Assembly (NCBI GenBank): GCA_036936605.1
Contig: JAUPFV010000001.1
Location: forward strand, 209,047,138-209,111,137
Direction: 5' to 3'
Origin: Limnanthes douglasii subsp. nivea
Lineage: Eukaryota > Streptophyta > Magnoliopsida > Brassicales > Limnanthaceae
DNA length: 64,000 nt
Notes under the pieces: model-generated
Told to the model about the DNA's origin: nothing
Databases searched by the model: none
What the model saw: the letters and a program-made list of their open reading frames with translations, nothing else
Part shown: in pieces, positions 12,571-20,974 of the stretch
How the letters are laid out: each line of letters starts with the position of its first letter
How positions within the stretch are numbered: position 1 is the first letter of the stretch
Made by a program: the position numbers and the translations under genes

Positions 12571-12948
12571 TCTTTGTTTTTTTACTTAAACACTCTTGTT
12601 TTACTCAGACACACATACCTCACTCTTTTTGTGTTTTACTCAGACACACATACCTCACTCTTTTTGTGTTTCACTGAGACACACATACCTCACTCTTTTT
12701 GTGTTTCACTGAGACACACATACCTCACTTTTTTTGTGTTTCACTCATACAAACATACCTCACTCTTTTTGTGTTTCACTAAGACACATACCACACTCTC
12801 ACTCAAATTGTTTTACTCAAACACACATACCTCTCACTCAGATTATTTTACTCAGACACACATACCTCTCACTCAAATTGTTTTACTCAAACACACATAC
12901 CTCTCAAACACACATACCTCAAACACACATACCTCTAAAACACGCAAA
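12568..12948. repeat. Minisatellite in the copia leader/gag position, ~36-bp unit
   Basis: Repeats of CACTCTTTTTGTGTTTCACT plus an AGACACACATACCT half run from the protease frame almost to the primer-binding site. The first five or six units are about 36 bp. The later ones are shortened, ending in copies of ACACACATACCTC. The region is strongly strand-biased (C/T-rich on +). On the + strand it produces a Thr/His/Phe/Leu-rich open frame that is not a gene. Confidence 0.9.
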
Positions 12949-12951
12949 CCT

Positions 12952-12964
12952 CGTTCTAATACCA
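12952..12964 (-). promoter_or_regulatory. Primer-binding site, initiator tRNA-Met type
   Basis: On the - strand it reads TGGTATTAGAACG, one or two changes from the TGGTATCAGAGC complement of the plant initiator tRNA-Met 3' end used by most copia elements. It is separated from the LTR by 12 bases (12965-12976) that duplicate the LTR terminus. Confidence 0.85.
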
Positions 12965-12976
12965 TGTTAAGAACCA

Positions 12977-13162
12977 TGTTAAGAAACAAAGAGAGAAACG
13001 AGACAAAGAGAGAAACGAGAGAAATAGAAAAAGGAACAAACCGCTAGACGGCTAGGGTTTTGTATTATTCAGAAGTGTGTAAATTAGTAGAGCATATGCT
13101 CCTATTTATAATAAAAAAAAGCTAACGGGCTTGGGCTTTATATGGGTTTTATATTCTTAACA
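12977..13162 (-). repeat. Copia 5' LTR (186 bp)
   Basis: This is homologous to 9097-9265 with about six substitutions. A 17-bp internal duplication (GAGAGAAACGAGACAAA) makes it longer. It lies next to the primer-binding site, so it is the 5' LTR of a - strand element. Confidence 0.93.
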
Positions 13163-14348
13163 GAGGGAACTATAGTTGTTGCTCTACCTCTCGGGTGCTT
13201 CAATGGAATTAATTGAAGCTCTGTAAATTGAAATTGATTATTGTAAGCTAACGAAGAAAATACACAAAGTATCAAGCTCGTTTGTATCTTGTTATCTGGT
13301 TCAAGTGCTTCATCTCTCTCTCGATCCTTAAAAAACTTTGATGTTTAGAAGATCAAAGCTTTGGTTGTCTATTTTGGAAATTGAATCTGGGGGAATTCCA
13401 TCGATGATCTTTGGGCATAGGAAGAACCATCTCTCTTCTTGTTTAGAATAAGAGTGGTGCCAAACTAATGATTTCTAGCTTGTTAATATTTTATTTGACT
13501 GTCGTTCTCCCAAATTAAGACAGTATTAAATCGTATTCAATTTATTGACCAATCAATTCTCTTTACTTTCTATCATTCAAAAGAAAGAGAAAACCATTAA
13601 CTCTTGTAAACCAATCAAACTCTCTATTTTTTGGTTTCTTAAAAAGACCTCCTTTAATAAAGAACGGATGAAGTAAAAAATTACATTATATTTTTGTCAA
13701 TAAAATTATTATGCAAAAATATTTATAAAATTATATTTTATAGGACCGAAAAGAATGTTTTGAACATTTAATTAATCTTGATTATTCACTTCAATAGTGG
13801 ATAGTTATTCCACTAACAAATATTCGGTTCAAATCTTCTAATTACGTGATAGTATAGTCATTTGATTAAAAAACATCATTTTTTGTTTTATTGACTATCC
13901 TACTTAAATTTAAGTTAGTCTTGTACAAAAGCTAATTTTATCGAAAATGAATAATCAAATGATGTATTTTATCGAAAATGAATAGATAATAAAATATTTA
14001 TAAAAGGGCTCTTTATGCATTATAGGAGGCAAATAATAAATCGGCAAAGAAAAATAGAATATATAATAACACTCAATAATCCAATTTCATATCATTATCA
14101 TTCCATTCTTAAATTGTTTTCTAGTATTAGAGAATTTATAAATCCATAACGGAAGTTTTTAGAAAGCAAAATACCCATACTCACATACATCTTTTGTAGC
14201 TGCGTGTGGTAAGGTTTTGGACTCTTCTTTTGCTTTTTGTTAATATTTAAATTTTGAGAGATTAATTAATAACTTATTCATTGCCTTAGTTAATGGGTAT
14301 TATAAATTGTACTTTTGATGTAAAGTAAATTCCACTTGATTCTTCATG
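13163..14348. other. No gene recognised; possibly LINE 3' untranslated sequence at the left
   Basis: The first 300 bases are moderately GC-rich and resemble in style the 3' part of the LINE fragment at 29.2-29.8 kb. This suggests the copia element split a LINE tail. The remainder is AT-rich without coding signal. Confidence 0.4.
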
Positions 14349-14356
14349 GTTTGTTT
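14349..14356. repeat. Left 8-bp target-site duplication of the hAT element
   Basis: GTTTGTTT immediately precedes the left terminus. It is matched exactly by 20636-20643 after the proximal right terminus. Eight bases is the hAT family norm. Confidence 0.9.
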
Positions 14357-14372
14357 TAGCGATGGCAAACGG
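14357..14372 (+). repeat. hAT left terminal inverted repeat
   Basis: TAGCGATGGCAAACGG follows the TAGNGNTGGCAAA terminus typical of plant hAT elements. Its partner is at 20620-20635. Confidence 0.9.
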
Positions 14373-14414
14373 TTTGAACCGTGAACATCGAAACCGTTTA
14401 AATCAGAACCACGG

Positions 14415-14560
14415 TTTGTGGTTCTGGTTGGTTGCGGTTCTGCCGGTTTGCGGTCCTGCTGGTTTGTTTTTTATGCGGTTCTGTCGGTTTGCGGTCCTGC
14501 CGGTTTGCAGTTCTAATGGGCCCGTTTCGCAGTTAAACCGCCAAACCACCGGACAAACCA
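14415..14560 (+). repeat. hAT left subterminal repeats
   Basis: Several copies of TGCGGTTCTGCCGGTTTG-type units occur. A 56-bp block at 14488-14543 recurs on the same strand at 20523-20578 (7 mismatches) and 20845-20900 (3 mismatches). In hAT elements such subterminal motifs are transposase-binding sites. The same-strand orientation is unexpected for an element with inverted ends. Confidence 0.85.
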
Positions 14561-14572
14561 TTTAAAAACCGT

Positions 14573-15341
14573 TTATCGGAATATTTTATAATGTTATTTA
14601 AAATTAATTTGTAAGTGTTAATTGAATCTAATTTCAACAATTGAGATATGTATAATATAGACGAGTTAATTTTGATATTTTATGTATTTTAATATGTTAT
14701 CATTTTAATCGAAATTTTAGAATCAAGCAATTACATTCTAAAAAATAATTGTAATTTGATTTTGATATGTTTGATTATATTTATGTATTTAAGATATTTT
14801 ATTTAATATTAGGTAGATATTAAATAAAATATATACATCTACTTGTATTTTGATTACAACTTTCAATATTTGTAAAAATATAAAAATAAAAATTTGATTG
14901 TCTTAAACAAGATATCGTAAACAATATTATTGTAAAATGATTTGTATATTTTTTGAACATACTAGATATTTAAAATGTTATATTTAATATTATGTACATA
15001 TTAAATAATATATACCTATTAGACATATAATTGTAGTCTAATTTTAAATTATTAGGTGATTCTTTAGATTCTTTCAAGCTTGAAGTGTTTATGGTTAGAT
15101 GAATTATATAGTTTATTGTATTTTCGAACTATTCAATATTAGAAGTTTATATACATGAACATAAATTACTTGTAAAGAACAAAATAAAAATTGAAAGTGA
15201 AAGTGATTTAAATAACATTTAATAAAAAATAGAAGCAAAACAAATAATTCATTAAAAATAAAAACCAAACAAGTAACATAGTTGTTCAATCAAATAAAAA
15301 AGAAAAACATTACAACGATAATGACAATCAAATGCAAAAAA
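14573..15341. other. AT-rich internal hAT sequence, no gene
   Basis: This is internal hAT DNA with diverged internal repeats (a TTTAATATTA/ATATTAAATAA motif near 14800 and again near 14985). No coding signal was seen. Confidence 0.6.
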
Positions 15342-16862
15342 CTAAGGAGCTTCATCGTTGTTGTTGTTAGGTGGTGGACCTTGCAAATGCATGTTCTCCA
15401 TCATCTGTCGCATATACTCCGACTGTTCGGCTTGAGAGTTTGCTAATCGCTCATTCCATTGATCTTGTCCATGATACCACTGCTCGTATTGACCATGTCA
15501 CTGCTCATATTGACCATGCCACTGCTGGAGGTGACCAAGTTGATCATTCACCCCTACTTGCCACTGCTGTATCTGCCTAAGCTGGTCATTTACCCCCCCC
15601 CCCCTGCCAATTTTGAAATTCACTTTGCCATTTTGTAAAATCATCATGCCATTCCTTTTGTTGAGTATGCGTAAATTGCATATAATCCATCTGGTGCTGA
15701 TGCGAAAACTCAGCAAATTCGCGATCGGTTCGTCTTTCTTGTGGCGGTACTCAGAAGAACCACCAATAGCATTTGGATCGAAAGGCGCTTGAGCCTGAAC
15801 TCGATACTGAGTAGGTGGATTTGGCGGTTTTGTAAGACCGTTCGCAGTCCATATCTGATTCAAGTCGGGTCTATGGTGGTTCCATGCCTCCAATTTCGAT
15901 ATCAACTCTCCATCTCAAGAGTATATTTCCTGCAAACGTAAAGAGTTTCTACCTATAGCACTAGTCGGCCTCACCTTCATCGGAGTGTACATACTCACAT
16001 CAGCTCCTTTCGAAACAAGCAAGTAACTCACTATCATCCCATAAGGTACTTTATTCGTACCACACCTCGTAGCCATATTTCGAATCATCAAGCTAGGTAA
16101 ACTAATTATTCCCTGATTTGAGTCGATAAAAGCAATAACAAATGTTTGAATATATGAAAGCTGTGAATCATTGCTACTAGGGGGAAGAAATATACTATTT
16201 ACCAATTTCAAAGCTAATTTCCCATTAGCATCCAAATTACCCCGCATGGCTCGAAATTTACCGCTAATTTTCGGAGCTTCCGCACCAGGAAAAGTAAGAA
16301 GCTTTACTGCTTCTTCGTAAGACATAGGCCAATCAGCACCCCAGATCGAAGGGCGATAACTAATGGAAGGTAATTTATTACCGGTATACATATCATGGGT
16401 TGGAACGAAAAAACGTTCTTGGAAATCAATTTCAAAAAAACTATAGGGTTTACCATCAACCAAACAATTCATTCCTAAACCTCTACCATTTGGATCATTC
16501 TCAATTAATTGTGCGGTGGCATAAAACTTGCGTACTAGTTTTAGATACCAATCACATTTGAATCTAGCTAGTGTCATCCAACCTAGGCCATTATTAGGTT
16601 CAATAAGTTTGAATTTTTTTTGCATACCCTCTACTTGGATCAGTTCATCATAGTCCAAATACATACCCGACCAAATTTTGGTTACACCTCGTCCTCCTTC
16701 TAGATTACGGATGCGAAGCTCCCCTTCGCCGCGATGTTCGATAGTCGCGCTCTCCGTTACCTCCATCTCTTCATACAGTAAATCTTCGATCTCTCTCATT
16801 CGTCTCGAGGTTGATTCAGCTCCTCCACCTTGACGGGCTTGCTTTGATCTTTTCGAAGACAT
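15342..16862 (-). pseudogene. Second hAT-borne gene, plant-transposon-associated protein with Trp/Gln-rich tail
   Basis: The start is ATG at 16862, after a repeat-filled leader and a - strand TATA box. The first 315 codons are open: a basic N-terminus (SSKRSKQARQGGG), an acidic segment, then a globular region with LARFKCDWYLKLVRKFYATA and WPMSYEEAVKLLTFPG. That region resembles the uncharacterised 'putative plant transposon protein' domain (PF20167-like), from memory only. After an in-frame TGA (about 15915) the same frame continues for about 55 codons. Two apparent frameshifts follow (near 15730, and in a 12-base C run at 15593-15604). The tail then reads WQSEFQNWQ, VNDQLRQIQQWQ, VNDQLGHLQQWH and GQYEQ repeats, with one more TGA (about 15497), ending at 15342. 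The C-terminus is therefore a Trp/Gln-rich repeat. Its role is unknown; being divergent from the transposase, it may be an accessory transposition protein or a captured gene. Confidence 0.6.
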
Positions 16863-16917
16863 TTAGCGAAACCTGAAATTTAAAATAGTGTTTGAAAATT
16901 ATAAAAATAATTTAGAG

Positions 16918-17100
16918 AAGTGTAGTGTAGTGGAGAAGAGATAGATTTGTAGTAGAGAAGAGATAGGTTTGTAGTGGGGAAGAGATAAATTTGTACTGGA
17001 TAAGAGATGGATTTGTAGTGGAGAAGAGAAATATTTGTAGTGGAGAGGAGATAGATTTGTAGTGGAGAGAGGAGATAGATTTGAAGTTGTGTGAAAAATA
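16918..17100. repeat. Tandem repeat filling the leader of the second hAT gene, ~22-24-bp unit
   Basis: About seven units of the form GTAGTGGAGAAGAGATAGATTT lie between the - strand TATA box (17118-17126) and the ATG at 16862. On the transcript strand the unit contains AAATCTATCT, which also occurs in the leader of the divergent transposase gene (about 17361-17371). Confidence 0.85.
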
Positions 17101-17117
17101 GAGTAAGAGATAGGTAG

Positions 17118-17126
17118 TATTTATAG
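17118..17126 (-). promoter_or_regulatory. TATA box of the second hAT gene
   Basis: The - strand reads CTATAAATA about 255 bases before the ATG. A CT-rich leader follows. It mirrors the + strand TATA box at 17302-17309. Confidence 0.65.
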
Positions 17127-17159
17127 GATTTTTCTTTTCTTTTCAAAGTAGTCGTTAGA

Positions 17160-17179
17160 TGACGTCATGGATGATGTCA
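17160..17179. promoter_or_regulatory. bZIP-type palindrome TGACGTCA and near-copy TGATGTCA
   Basis: TGACGTCA (17160-17167) is the palindromic core bound by plant bZIP factors. TGATGTCA follows at 17172-17179. Both lie between the two divergent TATA boxes. Confidence 0.55.
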
Positions 17180-17180
17180 T

Positions 17181-17220
17181 CGTGCGGACCATCCGTCCAG
17201 GCATGCGGATGGTCCGCACG
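17181..17220. promoter_or_regulatory. Perfect inverted repeat 1, 15-bp arms, 10-bp loop
   Basis: The left arm CGTGCGGACCATCCG (17181-17195) is the exact reverse complement of 17206-17220. It is GC-rich in AT-rich surroundings and could form a hairpin or bind a dimeric protein. Confidence 0.9.
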
Positions 17221-17232
17221 TTTGAAATGGTA

Positions 17233-17259
17233 ACGGCTAGTTGAAATTCAACTAGCCGT
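17233..17259. promoter_or_regulatory. Perfect inverted repeat 2, 13-bp arms, 1-bp centre
   Basis: ACGGCTAGTTGAA (17233-17245) is the exact reverse complement of 17247-17259. Confidence 0.9.
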
Positions 17260-17293
17260 AGAGGTCCAAAATTTTTTTTTTTTCGTTTTTTTT

Positions 17294-17317
17294 GTCTCCT
17301 CTATAAATAGAGGAGAC
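17294..17317 (+). promoter_or_regulatory. Perfect inverted repeat 3 enclosing the transposase TATA box
   Basis: The arms GTCTCCTCTAT (17294-17304) and ATAGAGGAGAC (17307-17317) surround two A residues. The centre reads TATAAATA (17302-17309), a good plant TATA box for the + strand transposase. A CT-rich leader starts about 25 bases later. Confidence 0.85.
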
Positions 17318-17608
17318 CCCAACTCAATACTCACACCTCTCAAACAACTCTCTACTTCTCTCTAAATCTATCTACTTGTTCGAAAAATTCTAGAAAACTA
17401 TAATTACTTATTTTACATATTCTACTTTTACGTTCGAAATTGTTTGATTTTTGTTTTTCCGCAAATTGTTTCTTAGTTGTTATTAGTCTTTATTTAGTTG
17501 TTCTATCTTGTTATTAGTCTAAATTTAGATTTTATTATTTGCAATATTAATTAGTTCCCATTAGTATTTTATTACATATTTTAAAAAAAATTTGTTATTA
17601 GTTTTAAA

Positions 17609-19762
17609 ATGAATTCAAAGCGTAGAAATACTGGGGTAAACCCACCCTCCAATGTGGATCTCAATACCATAGAGGAATTTTCTACAGACTTCCCTCACTT
17701 TGACACATTCTCATCCCACGAAAGTGGTGGTGGACTGGGTCGAGATCTCGTAAGAAAACATCTTGGATTTGGAAACACTATACTCCATCATAAGATGGTT
17801 ATTCTAGTATTTGTAACGTGTGCTAAAAATATTATCTTCACGTAAGTGGAAATAGAAATATGGGCACTAGCACTATGGTAAAACATTTATTGAAACATCA
17901 AGTATATGATCCTACAAAACCTAACCCAAATTAATTTTGCATGAACCCTCAAACAGGTCTTCCTTTTGAGTTTAACCACGATACGTATAGGGAAGAAACA
18001 ATGATTTATGCAGTCGGTAGTTTACAACCATTTAGTTTTGGGGATTCTTGGAGATACGAAAATTGGATGCAAGCTGGGGTAAACCCACAGGAAAAACGCA
18101 TTCCACGTAACTCTTTGCGATCGCTAGCCTTTAAATATTATTTAAAAAGAAAAAAAGGCATTATTCAAACTATGCTGACTTTGCCATGGAATGTTTCGAT
18201 TACTAGTGACATAGCTACTTTTACTGATTTTGATATGGTATGTGTTACCCTTCATTGGATGGATGCCGAATGGGTCCTCCAGAGGATAATTATATGGTTT
18301 GAATCAATTGGGAAGCATAACGCACAATTAATTAGGGAGAGTATGGTTGAATGCATGAATGTTTATGGCATTAAAAACAAGATTATGTCTATTTCGTTGG
18401 ATAATGCAACTTCTAATATTAGTGCTATAAAATTGCTTATACAAGATTGCAATCCCCCTTTTCCAAAATTGTTTCACACCAAATGTTTATGCCACGTACT
18501 TCAATTAATTGCGAAAGACGGAATACGTAAGGTTATAGGTGATTGTATTGCCCCTATAAAAAATGGGATCCTATTTTACTCGACATCCGCTGCTAAAAAA
18601 AGAGCTTTTAAAACACTTGTTACTTCAAATGGGAAAAAAATATAAGAAACTTATATTAGATGTTAAAACTAGATGGAATTCTACTTACACAATGCTTGCA
18701 CGTGCGCATGTTTTTAAAGAAGAGATTATGACGCTTTATAATGTATTTTATCCTGAAACACCAATTGAGAACGAACATTGGAGATATTGTGCACACATGT
18801 TAAGATTTTAAAGACTTTTTAAATAAAACACTATAATCTTTTCTTCACAAAATCAACCTAATGTTCATTTGGCCCTTTTCACGATTACTAATCTTGCCAT
18901 GCATATGAATGAATTTAGATCAAATTATGTATGCGTAGACATGGTGCCCAAAATGGAATATAAGTTCACAAAGTATTTTCATCCAATCCCTCATAGTTAT
19001 TCATTTGCTTGCCTTTTATATCATTTTTCACGAAAAGATAAATTTGAATGGCTAGTTACATGCTTTTATCGATCTGTACGGTTTTCTACAACTAAACCAC
19101 CGAAGGAACCAATTGACCCTGAAGGGTATATTACCGGCATATATGAATGTTTGTATAATATCTATGATAAGTATGCTGCAAGATATAGATCAAATACATC
19201 TACAAATGTAAGGAGTAGTAACAATAGGGGTAGAGGGAGATGTTCTAGTAACTATGTTCAAATGGCAATGTTACGAAGCAATGAATTTACAGAAACCCCT
19301 CAATCTGATAATGAGTTGTCTAGATATTTGAGCACTAGGTTTGATTTTACGAATTTTCCAACCTAAGGTATTGAAGATATCATAAGATGGTGGGGTACCA
19401 AAACTGAAGAGTTTCCTATTCTTTGCAGGATTGTTAAAGAGATTTATGCAATACCTATGTCTACAGTTGCAAGTGAGTGTGCTTTCAGCCAAGCGAGGTT
19501 GCAATACACGACTAATAGAACAAGATTGACGGGCAAAGCACTTGGAGTGCTTGTGACAGTCAAGGATTGGACAGCGGCGGATAAAAGGATGCAAGACAGA
19601 GAGTTTAGAGACGAAGTGAACATAGACGACATCTTCGAAGATTATCCGGATGATTACGAAGATACACTTGAACAAGAAATTGCGGAAGAAAACAAAGCTG
19701 AAGGAGAATCAAATGAGGACGAAGATTTTACTTACAAAGACGACGAAGCTGGAGATGAATGA
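17609..19762 (+). pseudogene. hAT transposase (BED finger, RNase H-like core, hAT dimerisation domain)
   Basis: hAT transposases bind the element ends and catalyse excision and insertion. The ATG at 17609 opens an N-terminus rich in Ser and Asp. A BED zinc finger follows across a frameshift: CNVC near 17810, then MVKHLLKHQ near 17880, with a stop inside the finger. From 17941 comes the RNase H-like core: ITSDIATF (first catalytic Asp), LHWMDAEWVLQR, SISLDNATSN (second Asp region) and CLCHVLQLI. A frameshift in an A7 run (about 18635) leads to DVKTRWNSTYTML. Further breaks lie at about 18810 and 19363. The C-terminus at 19400-19600 has the dimerisation signature STVASECAFSQA and ends in an acidic tail. 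At least two stops and three frameshifts make it inactive. Confidence 0.92.
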
Positions 19763-20330
19763 TGTTTGTAATAATTATTTACTATTTTGTATTGTAATTT
19801 GAAAACATTTGTACAACTCCTGGCCCGCAAGAGTATAAACTGTGAACGGCTAAATTATCCAAAAAACTTTACCTTTTATTATAATAACAACAACTTTACC
19901 TAATCACAATAATAAAATTCAAAATGTAATATTAAAATTATAACAATATAACTTAAAAATAATAAATAACACTTGTAATATTTAAAACCAAATCACAATA
20001 ATAAAATTCAAAATGTAATATTAAAATTATAACAATATAACTTGTAATATTTTTGCATGATAAAATATGACTTTGGTTTAAAAAATAATAAATAACACTT
20101 GTAATATTTAAAACCAAATCACATAATAAAATTCAAAATGTAATATTAAAATTATAACCATAGAATTTGTAATATTTTAACATGATAAGATGTAGTTTTG
20201 GTTTGTAATATTAAAATCAACACTACTAATATTAGATCTAAAAACATAATAATAATATTCAAAATGTGATAATAACATAAGTAATATTTAAAATTTTGAA
20301 CTATATAATAATTACAACACTTAAAATATT
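19763..20330. repeat. AT-rich internal repeats of the hAT element, 89- and 126-bp spacing
   Basis: A block starting AATCACAATAATAAAATTC and ending CTTGTAATATTTAAAACCA begins at 19902, 19991 and 20117 with minor changes. No coding signal was seen after the transposase stop. Confidence 0.75.
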
Positions 20331-20619
20331 AATAACCAAAACAAATTAATACTAACCAAAATGTAATAATAATTTTATAATAATATGCAATATCTCAATA
20401 TTTTTTAAATATAACATTTTGGTTATAAAATAAATAAAACAATTATAATATTTACAAATAAACTGCGGTTTTTTACAAATAAACCGTGGTTTCGCAGTCC
20501 TGCCGATTTGCGATCCTGCCAGTTTGCGGTCTTGCCGGTTTGTAGTCCTAATGGGCCAGTTTCGTAGTTAAATCGACAGTTCATAAACAGATTGCCAGCT
20601 TTGAACCGTGGTTCCAGAT

Positions 20620-20643
20620 CCATTTGCCACCACTAGTTTGTTT
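20620..20643 (-). repeat. hAT right terminus (proximal) and 8-bp target duplication
   Basis: CCATTTGCCACCACTA ends at 20635. GTTTGTTT (20636-20643) follows, identical to 14349-14356. Confidence 0.9.
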
Positions 20644-20941
20644 TATCCATCTAATAACCAAAACAAATTAATACTAACCAAAATGTAATAATAATTTTAT
20701 AATAATATGCAATATCTCAATATTTTTTAAATATAACATTTTGGTTATAAAATAAATAAAACAATTATAATATTTACAAATAAACTACGGGTTTTTACAA
20801 ATAAACCGTGGTTTTGCGATCCTGCCGGTTTGCGGTACTGCCGGTTTGCGGTCCTGCCGGTTTGCAGTCCTAATGGGCCAGTTTCGTAGTTAAACCGCCA
20901 GTTCATAAACAGATGGCCAGCTTTGAACTGCGGTTCCAGAT

Positions 20942-20965
20942 CCATTTGCCACCACTAGTTTATTT
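20942..20965 (-). repeat. hAT right terminus (distal copy) and altered target duplication
   Basis: CCATTTGCCACCACTA ends at 20957. It is followed by GTTTATTT, one base different from the left target duplication. Confidence 0.85.
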
Positions 20966-20974
20966 TATCCATCT

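Larger units (their letters stand above)
9097..13162 (-). mobile_element. Ty1-copia LTR retrotransposon with both LTRs, gag replaced by a tandem repeat
   Basis: Two LTRs (9097-9265 and 12977-13162) bracket a - strand pol region in copia order: protease, integrase, RT, RNase H. A primer-binding site lies beside the right LTR and a polypurine tract beside the left LTR, so the element is read right to left. The LTRs differ at about 6 positions over 169 bases plus a 17-bp internal duplication in the right copy, so it is not a very recent insertion. It probably sits in LINE 3' sequence. Five bases on either side (GTTGA left, GAGGG right) do not form a target duplication. There is almost no gag. 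Confidence 0.95.
14357..20957. mobile_element. Composite hAT DNA transposon with two divergent genes and a duplicated right end
   Basis: The left terminus TAGCGATGGCAAACGG (14357-14372) pairs with the reverse complement of the right terminus, TAGTGGTGGCAAATGG, at 20635 (13 of 16 positions). A perfect 8-bp target duplication (GTTTGTTT) flanks 14357-20635. The right 322 bp, including terminus and target duplication, is tandemly duplicated, giving a second right end at 20957. Inside lie a broken hAT transposase (+, 17609-19762) and a second gene (-, 15342-16862), read outward from a shared promoter region. GC-rich subterminal repeats (CTGCCGGTTTGCGGTC type) lie near both ends. Confidence 0.95.
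20331..20974. repeat. 322-bp tandem duplication of the hAT right end
   Basis: 20331-20652 is repeated as 20653-20974 at roughly 95% identity. Each copy carries AT-rich sequence, the GC-rich subterminal repeats, the terminal inverted repeat (ending at 20635 and 20957) and about 17 bases of flank. The flank includes the target duplication (GTTTGTTT, and GTTTATTT in the distal copy). Confidence 0.92.

Noticed and set aside
12568..12948. Regular repeats considered as a CRISPR-like array
   Set aside because: There are no unique spacers, the units are contiguous, and the region is inside a plant retrotransposon.
12460..13047. 195-codon + strand open frame with Thr/His/Phe/Leu repeats
   Set aside because: It is the complementary-strand reading of the copia leader minisatellite and LTR. 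The repeats keep the frame open and there is no domain or codon signal.
9092..13167. 5-bp target duplication for the first copia element
   Set aside because: GTTGA on the left and GAGGG on the right do not match, so none was called.
16880..17146. 88-codon - strand frame rich in Tyr, Leu and Ser
   Set aside because: It is the repeat-filled leader upstream of the second hAT gene, not a separate protein.
19271..19675. 134-codon - strand frame
   Set aside because: It is antisense to the hAT transposase C-terminus, which has clear family motifs on the + strand.
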